DNA from: Mytilus trossulus
Taxonomy: Eukaryota; Mollusca; Bivalvia; Mytilida; Mytilidae
DNA: 64,000 nt
NCBI RefSeq assembly: GCF_036588685.1
Contig: NC_086378.1
Coordinates: 42,881,578-42,945,577, forward strand
Reading direction: 5' to 3'
Below, piece by piece: positions 35,701 through 47,700 of this stretch. Below the pieces are notes generated by a model, which was not told the origin of the DNA, made no database searches, and was given only the letters and a program-made list of their open reading frames with translations. Each line of letters opens with the position of its first letter. Position 1 is the stretch's first letter. A program made the translations under genes and the position numbers.

Positions 35701-38700
35701 CTGAGCGTTTCTTGCTTTCTGTACCCCATGATGGGGCTTATTGTTAAATGATCCATTTTGGTTGAATTTGCAGATGATTCGGGTTATTGTAGAGGCTTTA
35801 ACTTCAGTCTTCTCATAATTGAATGCTGTGAAAGGATTCATTGGATCATACCAAAACTGCATGTCATTCTTCTTAGAAAGTCCTGACATTTACTCAGATG
35901 TTTATTACAGTTTCTTAACAATAGGGGGTGGGAAAATTCATGACATTAGCCAAGCTTTAAATGAAAAATTCGTGAAAATGGTGTGTTTGTTGAAAAGTGG
36001 TGAACTCGGTGTATGTCTGTTCAAAATAACCCTTACTTCCCATTTGATCCAAAATTCACTCAACTGTAAAGTTGTTGACAATTGTCTTAAAAGTCATTTT
36101 AAACCAACCACTGTGGATTCATTTATTTTCATGGGTATCACTTTTCATGGATTGCTGAAAACCTGCACATTCGTGGATATTTGATTTCGTGGTTTTGCCA
36201 ATTTCCATATATAAAGGCTTTTGAAAAAATGTTATTCATTTAAATACATTTAAATTCATGGTTCGCCTTTACCCACGAAAACCATGAAAATTGGTATCCA
36301 ACGAAAAATAATGAATCCACAGTATACAAAGTTCTAATATTACCGTTAATAAAATAAAAAGTATAAATTTAAAAAAAAAAAAAAAGTGTTGCGTTTTCCT
36401 TGGCACTCAGTATATATAAAGACAATTATGGATTGGGTATTCTTGAATGTGTTATTTGGCATATTCAACTTTATGGATCAAAACATTTATGCTTTTTTAT
36501 CACAGGAATTTTACAAAAAGAGTCAGTTGAAACAATAATTTGAGACTAATATTTTTTGAAGTACTGTTGATTCATTTCTTTTGGTGGGTATAACATTTTA
36601 TGAGATTGAGAAAACATTGCTTTATGACAACATCAAAAGATCAATTTATGAGAAACAAGAATGTGTCTCCAATACCTGGATCCCCCACTTGCACTTTCAT
36701 TCTTATGTGCAGTGACTGCAAAATTGGGGTAAAAAATCTAATTTGGCATAAAAATTAAAAAGATCATATCAAAGGAAACATCTATAATACTAAAATAACG
36801 AGGTCCAATTTGTCAGCCGTCATCACGTAAAAACAACGAATCAAAGAATTCAACTTAATATATAACTAATATAGTACAAAGGTGTAGATTAAAAATTACA
36901 CCACTCCAGGCCCTTTTGTTTTCCACGAAATTAATATTGCCAATAATTAAGAAGTTCCGGGTCAAGTTCGATACCGATACCAATAGTATATTCACCTGTT
37001 ACCTATTACCTTATCTGTACGTTCTGCATCTGACGGGCGCACCAGCAAACGGTGTATTCAGGATTACTATGCTTATTCAGGATTGATATGCTATATACAC
37101 GGGTCATAATCACAGGGTTGACACTACTAAATTGTCAAATTGTTACAGGTCTATTGTAGTATTTTAATCAGTAAGACTTTCTAAGATAACAATAAGAATA
37201 CTAAAAATCTGGACTAAAACATAAGGCGTATAGGTACAGTTTTTAATTTGTTAGCGTGCATGACGTAAAACAGCGAATCAAAGAATTCAATTTTATTTAT
37301 AACTAATATAGGACAATGCTGTTGATTAAATAATACTCCATTCCAGGACCTTTTGTTTTCCAAATAATTAACCAATAATTGATAGTTTCAGTTCGACGGG
37401 TTCAAACAGAAAGATTTGAAAGCAGAGAAAACTGTATCTTATAATCGGCATGACTTTATCCGATGACAATACTAATACTAAAATAAGGCTTGCACATAGT
37501 TATATACTTTAATTCAGTCACGGACCCGCGACATCACGGGTGTGTTCTAGTGTGTACTAAGTTTCAAGTTGATTGGACTTTTACTTCACCAAAAACTACC
37601 TTGACCAAAAACTGAAACCTGTAGCAGGACTGCAGAAGAACAAACAAATGAACTCACAAACCAGAAAACATAATGCTCTTCTGCTATCATAGGTGGGGCA
37701 TAAAAACTAAATTCAAATAGTTTGGGGGAAAAGGGGGGGGGGGGGTTGAAATTGCTGCAAGTTTTGTTTATTTGAAATTGATTTTACATGTATTTCTATT
37801 GGTCAATCAATTTTTCCCAAATTAAATTAAGAGGGGGTGGGGGGAGTCAGTGAAAAAACTATGTGAATTAAGTTTTTTTTATCTTTCATTGAACTTTTGA
37901 TGTCATCCCTTAGTCATGGTTATATGATTTCGTGGTTTTGCCAAATTCTACATACAAGACTATATAACATTCGTATTTCGTTGAACAAATTTTGGTTCAT
38001 CTTAACCCTGGAATTCCACAAAATTTGATATCTCACAAACAATAATGATTTTTTAGTAAGATATTTATTACAATATCAAATGATTGTGAGGTGGAGGGTT
38101 GTGAATTCTGTCTGCTTATCAATTTTCTTTTAAATCAACTCACTATATAACCTTTCACAGATTCTGAATATTCTTCCTTTTGTTCATTAACTTGCTCCTA
38201 AAATGACATATGATAAATGTTTCATAAATAAGTACAATCATTTACATTTACATAATTAGTAATAATAATATAATTAAAATATAAAAAAAATTAATCATTT
38301 TGTTCTTCATGTTCTTATTGGATTTAAAACTCCAAAATTTCAAAATTTCAAAATCAACATAGAAATAATTTTTTTTTTTTAAAGCTGGGAAAAAAAATCT
38401 AAAAATTCTTAATTAATTTACCTGCAATATCTTAGGAATAGCTGTATAACCATGCAAGAGTAAGAGCTGTTTCTGCTTGCTATATTCCCCATTGTTACAC
38501 CATAAACTAACATACTGAAATGTAAAAAAAAACTATAAGGCAAAGTATAGCCTTCATATTGAAGGATAAGTGAAAACCAATATGGTATAATAAGCTGAAA
38601 AAGGCCTCCACATGGCAAAATGTATATGAATTGAAAAGAGAAAACCAACAAGCTAATTTAAGCTAAAAGCAATAAACGAAGAACAAATAAGGCACAAGAA

Positions 38701-41700
38701 TCTGATCTAAAAAATAACTAATTGTGTCTCATTCCCATTTTAACTGTCAGAGTTAAACAACTGTTTTCGCCATATGCAAACCAGATGCTCCGCAGGGCAC
38801 AGCTTAATACGACTGCAGAGGTCAAACCCTAAACAGTTGGGGCAAGTATGGACACAACATTTAAGCTTAATACAACTCTGAATTTGGATTGTGATTAAAT
38901 AGTTGAAAAACATAGGTTTCTGACACAGAATGAATGTGGTCTAAGAACTTAAACTTAAAAACTTTTTTTTTTTAAATTGGATATTTACCTATTATGGTCC
39001 AATACATGGTTAGATTCAGCATATCAAAGAATCCCAAGAATTCAATTTTTGATGAAATCAAATAATGTTCAATCTGAGACCCTTTAAACCTCATTGACCA
39101 TGTGGACTAATTTGATATTAAAAATCTAAATACATGGTTAGATTCAGCATATTGAAGAACCCCATATATTTAATTTTTGTTGAATTCAAACAAAGTTTAA
39201 TTTTTGACCCTTTGGACCTTAATGTAGACCAATTTGAAAACAGAACAATACTGTGCAATTGAACATTTCTTGCTATTGCCCAAAACTGTGCAATTGAAAA
39301 AAATTCTTGCTATTGCACAATATTGTGCAATTAGATATTTCTTGCTTTTGTGCAATACTGTGAAGTTGAAAATTTCTTGCTACTGCACAATAATGTGCAG
39401 TTGAAGATTTCTTGCTATTGCGCAATACTGTGCAATTGAAGATTTATTGCTATTGCGGAATACTGTTCAAGAAAATTTCTTGCTATTGCACAATACTTAA
39501 TATAATAATTTTTGACCCCAATTTCGACTTGAAAACTGGGATCACCCCTAGTTTTTGTTGGGGTTCATGTTGTATTCTTTGGTTTTCTATGTTGTGTCAT
39601 GTGTACTATTATTTGTCTGTTTGTCTTTTTCATGTTTAGCCATGGCATTGTCAGTTTGTTTTAGATTTATGAGTTTGACTGTCCCTTTGGTATCTTTCGC
39701 CCCTCTTTTGAAAACTGGGCCCATAATCAAAAATCTAAGTAGGTACATTTAGATTCAGCATATTGAAGAACCCCAGGAATTAATTTTTTGCTAAAATCAA
39801 GCTAAGTTTAATTTTGGACCCTTAGAACCTTAACGTAGACTAATTTGAAAACAGGACCAAAAATTAGGAATCTGAATACACAGTTAAATTTTGCATATCA
39901 AAGAACCCCAATAATTATTTTTTTGATGAAATCAAACAAAGTTTAATTTTTGATCCTTTTGGCCCCTTATTCGTTGGTCCCAAAATCAATCAAAACCTTC
40001 CTTTTGTGGTCATAAACCTTGCCTTAAAATTTCTTTGATTTCTATTAACTTATACTCAAGTTATTGTGCAAAAACCAAGAAAAATGCTTTTTAGGGGCTT
40101 GTTTTGGGCCCTTTATTCCTCAACTGTTAGGACTTAAACACCCAAAATCAATCCCAACCTTCCTTTTATGGATATAAACCTTGTATTTAAATTTCATTGA
40201 TTTCTATTTACTTTTACTTAAGTTAAGAGTGCAAAAACTGTCTTCGGATGATGATGACGACGGCGCCAAAGTGATTCCAATAAACAACCAAATTTTTTTT
40301 TTAATTTTGCAGTCATATAAAAATGGTTTAAACATGAATGATTTGTGTAGATGAATTTTAAGCATACTTGTAAATGCTTGCTATGACTTGTTAAACTATA
40401 ACTATTTTTTTGAAGTAGTTCAGTCATGAAGACAACTAATGAATGATTTGAAAATCTGAATGAAACATTTTATCCAAAACAGATCAATGGAACTCCATAA
40501 TCTGCAACTTTTTAAGATACAAAATTTTAGAACAGGATAACAAGTCTTTAAATATTTTCTTCATATTTACTTTGTCAATTATATTCACAGCATTATCACA
40601 GTTTTCCTGTACTGCATAGTCTCTGGCTGTCATGTTGTCCTATAAAATATAAACACAAAATAGCACAAGAAAAAACAAAGATTTTGTCTATGGGACACAG
40701 ATTTGTGTCAAATTCTGCTATTTTTCATTTAAGTTACTAACTCTAGAACAGCAAAAGTGACACCACCTAAATTTTTATTAGATCTGTGTTTGGTGGGAAT
40801 AGGCATTGGTTATAAGTTTTATAACATTTGGTTGAGGCAAACTAAAATAAGAGAACTGATAAGCAAATTTAGCAATATTTTCATTTATAAAGGGACATAA
40901 CTCTAGAACTTTGAACATGACTACAACAAATTCAAACTTGATCTGTTTTTGTTAGTAAAAATCATTGTCACCTGTGTGTCAGTTTCATATTATTTGCTTG
41001 ATGCAAACTTAAGTTACAGATCAGTTATTAATTTTGGGAAGTACAGAATTACAGATAGACAGTGTAAACTTAATGTCCCCTCCCCTAAGGCAAGGGCATA
41101 AAAAATACATTTTACAGATTACAATTGTAAAACCTGAATCACTCATCAATTTTAATTATTCCTATTGTCTAATGGAAAAATTAAATAACTGTAGTTTCTT
41201 ATGATGGCTTTATTTCATTAATGACAATATTTTTATTGGGATTGTGGTATTTTCAACCGTTGATGATTCTGTTACAATCAATCAACCTCTAAAAGCTCAA
41301 ATATATAGTTCATTCTGTTTATCCATTTTAATGAAAAGTTAGAGGACTAATAATTATATCTTACTTTTTATTTCACATTATGATTGATTCTTGAATAACC
41401 TACCACAATAAATATTCAGAATTGCAAGAATGAATGGAACATGGTTGCCCAAAGTTGGAAAAATTTGTTGTGTTGGAATTTTATGTACATGTATACAATA
41501 TTAGAAGACCATAGAATGACTTTAAAATAAGAGCTTTGAATGATTTTGAGATGAAGAACAGCAATAAATGCACAAAGTTCCCTTGCATTGGTTTTGTCAA
41601 ATGCATGTAGGGATTTCGTATAATGAATAAATAGCACTTTTTCACCATTAGAATTACTACCTGAATTCTTTGGGTAACTATTTCAGCAGATGATTGTTGT

Positions 41701-44700
41701 AAAATGTTCTCTATAATATCAGGGTGCATATCACAGTCTATACAATGGAACAATATATTTCTTCCCTATAATACATAAAAAATATTTTATTCACAGTCCA
41801 TAATTCATGGTTTTAATCAATGTGACTCAATAAAGATAAATACAGTAAAAAGTGTTAAATTTAGAAGCATAAGATTTCTTCTAGTTTCATCTGTTATTAT
41901 ATATTCCATGGACAAAGCGCACTTTGATAGAGTTACAACTAGTAAAGATTATTTTTATAGAGTTTCATAATGTGAACAATTACATTCCACTCGCAAAGTT
42001 AACATAAAGTTTGATGGCTTTTATATCAACTTTGTGTGACTGAGTCAACCAATATCACATCAATAAATATGATCTTTATTACATTATCTTTTCCAAATTA
42101 ATAAATAAATCATTAGATTAAGTACATGAATGTGACATCTATCTACAAACACCAAAGATTAACAAAGTTAATAGCTACACATCTATAGGACACCCACAGC
42201 TTTCAATAATGGGCAAAAATTCCCATCAAACAGGCCAACAGTAAACCATAATGAATAATTCAGCAGAAAAAGTAAGCTCCTTTTGATAAATCTAGACTAG
42301 TTTGAATTTCCTTGATATAAAAGGAAAAAATAAATAATAGCCATGTTTAATAGACTGTTGATAAGTACAATAGAAACTGATCAAGAATTGGAAAAAAAAA
42401 TAACATATCAATAATATGTCATAACATTTTAAAGCTACATTGTAGATAACCCTTGAAACATATAAGAAGAAAATGGAAGGAACACACCTATGAATTATAA
42501 TGAATCAAGCAGTTTTTTTTTCTATTTTGGAATCCTTTCTATTCCAAGGATACTAATTTTCTTTGATTTCGTTGATCACAAATTTAAATGTTCAAAGAAT
42601 CACAGACTTTGACAATACTTATAAATCAAATACATGTATCCCTGTAAATTGGTACACATGAAAATAAATAAATCAACACTATAATGTTATGACTTTTCTA
42701 GTACAATTTTACCTTGTAATACATCTTATCAACGGAGAATGGTTTCTTCGGTAAGAGTATTTTAAGGGTATGAGCATTAACCACTGGATACTCCATCATA
42801 ATACTGAAGTAAGTTGGTATATCAAACTGAAAGTAAACAATCATGTTGAACTTCATAAATGAGTAAGTATTTAATGAGCAGTTTGTAAAAAATGGATAAA
42901 TTATTTATCACATGGCTCTAAAATCACACCTACAAACAACCCATTTTCTATAATTGGTTTATGAGTTAAGTTTTTTTTCAGAATTTCACAAATCTTGCAG
43001 ACAAAGATCAGTTACCAAGGCCTTATTATTTTGTTGCTAAAGATATTTTGAATGGAAAATGTGAATCCCTACAATTTTCCTTTGATAAATCATGATATTT
43101 ACATCATTACACACATGTAAAGTGCAGGTCAGTATACCTGTAATTATCTTTTACATGGATCCATCATCAACAAGGTGGGAATATCTGTCATTTGAAATAT
43201 CTATCTGGGAAATGAAAGGAATTACACACTGTTGTTTCCCAAATGACCTGATCAATATTTGTGTGTGTCATCATTAGGACAATAATGTTTCAATAGACAA
43301 CTTTTGAGTTCGATGCATTCCCGTCAAAAACTCTGAACGTCATTTGAGCGTTTAGGGGCGTTGTCACTTCCATTCCAATGTTGAGCGAGTGGTTGGAAAA
43401 CTATAATTCTATATTGTACGAATTATTCTGGAAATTGAATTCTCAAAATTGACAATCAGCATTGCTGTCACTAGGGAATTGTCATTGTCTAGTTTAATAT
43501 GCACAATGACGATCACTAAGACGCTTGATGAACATAAATAGTGCAGGGATACAGGCGACCCCCTCTATCTGGTAGTTGACGTCATAAAGACGCGTATAAT
43601 GGATGAGTTTTTTCCGGTGACGGATGAACTCGAAAGTGGTCTATTCAATGGATATACACAATAGGTGGAATAATTGTTTTTGGTAGGACAGCAAATGGAG
43701 GATAACATCTATAAAAGACTAAAGTTAATACTACATGTACTAATTGACTTACCTCTCTGTATGTCATACACAGATCAGTCCTGGCTCCCAGCGTTGGCAG
43801 GAAGGTTATTAGATCTGTGAAATTCTGACATGCTGCATAGTAAAGGAGTGGGGCATTCCTGTCTCCCTAGTAAAATTAGTGTATAAATATTAAAGTTAGG
43901 TGACTGAACTTGTGTTTGATAAATTTCAAACATAACAAAGCAAGTAAATGGAGGCCAAAAATTCAAACTCATGAGTCAAGGACAAACTGACAAAACCATG
44001 GCAAACAATTTTTAAAAGACTAAAAGGCAAAATACATGGACAAATTCTATGATTGAATGATGAAAAAAATTACTTACATTTATTGCATTTAGACTTAGAA
44101 TATAATCAATGATAATAGTAAAGTAGCAAAGCATGACTGATAAGGGGGGATCAAACAGGACCAAGAAGTGTCCATGGTAGATACATTTTTCATTACTACA
44201 TTTTTAAAACCAATTGTTTACCATATTTCTAAAGTTGACATTATATTTTTCTTGACCAGCTGTCATTTTTTTTACATATTGAAGATCTCCTGCCAATACA
44301 CCATGAGCAAGTGCCTACAATAATATGTACATATTCTTAAAATATTAATCACCTTATAGTAAACTTTTCTTCATTTTTATATTTACAGGTTTTTTCTTAT
44401 ATATTCATTTATGGACCAACTGGATACAGTAGTCGTATGAATGAGGGGCCTGATGTTGGTCTCATCACGATTCACAAGTTGATTTTTTTGTCAATCACGA
44501 TTCACAGAAAATAAATTTCTATGATCATGGACGAAAATTAAAAAAAAAAAATCTGTAGAAAAATGGATCAAGATAGCGAAAAAGGCGCTGATCACAAAGA
44601 ACGAAAATAACCCACCAGGCCCCTCATGAATATTGCAGACAAATTTATCCTAAAATCTAAAAATTTCACTCAAAATGTCAAAATTACACAAGAAAATTTG

Positions 44701-47700
44701 TGATTTCTGTAAAAATGAGGAATAAACCAAAATAAATATATACAAATATGTACCATCATGTAACTAATTTTATTTTTTACTTCTTCATAAAAATATATGA
44801 TATCTGGTATCCAATTACCATCTTACTTGTTTTTCTTTTTCTGTGTCCTCTAATTATTTTACACAATACATACAGATTCAGAGCATAAGAGGTAAATGAA
44901 TAAACAATATTACCCAAAAAGATTAAATAAAAAGCCTTCAGAGAAACAAAAATATTACCACTGAAACTTTGATGCCACTTATAATTCTGATGACATCTTC
45001 TGTTCCTTTATCCAAAGCCAACTGAAGTAAACTTTTCCCTTCCTAAACATAAAAATAGAAGGTCCTTTTATCAGTTGTCAGTGTGTCATTACATTAAGAA
45101 ACAAGAAATTACATCCATAGACACCATGCTATTCTTCAACTACAAGGTATCCCAAATCTGCTTCAAATGAACTGTGAAATCGGGATCAAAATCCTTTTAA
45201 GGAATTTACATTAAGGAAGCTCAAGGGTCTAAATATTTCAGGAAAAATTTAAACATTTGTTTTTCATTACAAATTTTATTCATTACCTTAAGAAGTTTTT
45301 ACTTTGTCATATGGTACAAAAATCAATCAGTGTTGGCACCAGAGGACTTTTAATATGTAGATACATTATCATTGAAAAAGCTCAAAATTATGTCCCTTTG
45401 GTGCAAACATGCCATTTTTTTGCATTAAAATTCAATATACTTTTTTAACTCATCGGTGACATATATTTTTTATTATAATTTTCAAATAAGCTGTACTTAA
45501 ACTAAATTATTTTAAAATTTGAGCGATTTCTGTAATTAAGTTTTTTTTTTACTTTAATATTACCTTTATTTCTCCTATTAGTTCAACAGAAAAAAACACC
45601 TTTGCAAAAATGTATGCTTCTTTCGAAGGCAAATTGTGAGCGTATATGAACAGTGACCCCATTTTTTTATTTTCTTTTTCTTTACAGTATAAGATATAGT
45701 TCATTTATAGAAAATTATAGCGAAATCCTATATAAAGAAAAAAAATTGATTTAGATGCTCGAGCCCCCTTAAAACCTCATGATGAACATGCTTCTATTTG
45801 AAAATCATGTAAAACTACCTACTTAAGGGTGATCAGAGAACCAGGAAATTTAGTTAAAAACCCTATTTTGTATATAGTTATATTTTGGCTTTTGACAATG
45901 CCATGCTATTCCTCAGACTGTTTAGATTTACACTTACTAGTCAACTGGATATTTAACAATTGAAATTTTAGTCTGTGAATACATGGTTATTCATTAGTTG
46001 GAATTGGCTTTGAACTAGTTTTAAGTAATTCTCAGTACTCTTTGATAGTATCTATTTTTATCTTTTTGTTAGGGTTCTTGTGTGCCTAGTGCCAATTTCA
46101 CACTGACTTTTCTTGTGTGTTCTTATGTTATGTTTGTATACCATTATCAAAGGCAAGGAGAGGGTTGAGCTCTCACCAACTTGCTGAAGTTTAACCCCAT
46201 AATATTTTCTATGTCACTGTCAAAAGTCAGGAGCCTGTAATTCAGTGGTTGTTGAAGAAATAATTCATGGGAGCTTTAATTTATACTGATTTTACCATGT
46301 GTTGGCCACAAGCAACAGAGAGTCTGTCATATTTTTTTTCTATAATACTGTTGGTTTTTTTAGCTTACATTTTGTCATGTCTTTCTATTCTGTGTTCATT
46401 TTTCTAACCTTTTTAGGGCTGAAAAGTCTCCTATACTGGTAGTTGCTTAGATCAAAATCATTTTGTTTAAGGAGGATAGTTGTTTAAGGTGTCTCATTGG
46501 CAATCATACCAAAGCTACTTATTTTTAGTTCTATAATCAAATAATTATAGTCAAGTGACTAAAAACTTCAAATCAGTTATCCGTCAACCGGGACAACCTT
46601 CATTTGATTTGCAAAAGTTAATTATGAACAAGTATAATAACATCTTTTTACTTTCTGTTATATACATCTTTTTTGAACCGCTGGAATTTGTTGTAATGGC
46701 ACATTCTTTAAGAAATTTGGAAGCAGAAAATCCTTGTTTGAGGCAGTAATTACCAGAACAGAAAGTAGAATAGTGTTGTTAAATCTGGTAGGCAGACGCA
46801 TCAAAGCATGAACACATAATTTATATTTTAATCCTTTGATCTGATTTTTTTTTATCTAATATTATATGTATTCAAGTCCATCATTCTCTTGACAGTTTTC
46901 ATACTTACAAACTTATTTACCTTATAAATATCTACTTTACACCACTGATTGACTAATTTCCTTACTGTACTGATATCATCTGTTTCAACAGCATTCCATA
47001 AACCTGGCTAAAATTTTAAATTAGTATATATAAAATAATGTTTCACTAAATATTCCTATGGTAAACAATTTCAATTAGCTTATTTATCATTAATCAATTG
47101 TCCCCTATTGAATGTAACTTTAAAACAAATACAGCCCACATCTATGTCACTTTTGTCCACACTACAAGCCCCTCTTCTTAAACACTTTTCAGAACAGTAA
47201 TAATAATATTACAGAAAACAAATACATACTTCCATTACACTGGTGTAAGCATAATAAGAACAATCAGTTTTCAGGTCACAAATAAAGAAACAATATACAA
47301 GTAAACTATTTTACCAAAAAAACTCTTTTAACATTAAACTAACACCATTTTAAATATGAAAGCACATTTTCAGGGAGTGTTTGTTAATTTTGCCATTGTT
47401 ACTCTTATAATGAATAAAAGTATTTCTTTCAAAGAAATTTGTAAGTAAGAAGTTTTACATAGAACAGATGTTATATGTAATTATTACAGAACAAAATTGG
47501 ATTTTTATATTCAACTTCATAAGTTATTTCCCTCATCATAAGTAAAACAACAAATATATTTAAACTTTTTACCATATATCTTAAGCACAAATCTATGATG
47601 TTCTTTGGTAAGCTATTTTGTCGAAGTTTGTCAACTATACTTCTGCCTTCCTATAAACAATATGATAAAGACTTTAAATCAAAATGTGAATGCCTACTTA

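Larger units (their letters stand above)
36564..38055. mobile_element. Second copy of the same MITE, split by an insertion
   Basis: The left part (CTGTTGATTCATTTCTTTTG onward) is preceded by TA; the right part resumes near 37925 with ATTTCGTGGTTTTGCCAAAT. About 1.27 kb of other DNA, including the dispersed repeat 36655-37708, separates them. Confidence 0.55.

Noticed and set aside
41481..41753. Open frame of 90 codons taken as an independent small gene
   Set aside because: Its first part is ankyrin exon 10; the rest is read-through into the intron after the GTAGTA donor.
43775..43972. 65-codon minus-strand frame
   Set aside because: It overlaps ankyrin exon 8 in another frame and runs into the intron; a shadow of the real exon. 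The same applies to 38418-38651 over exon 12.
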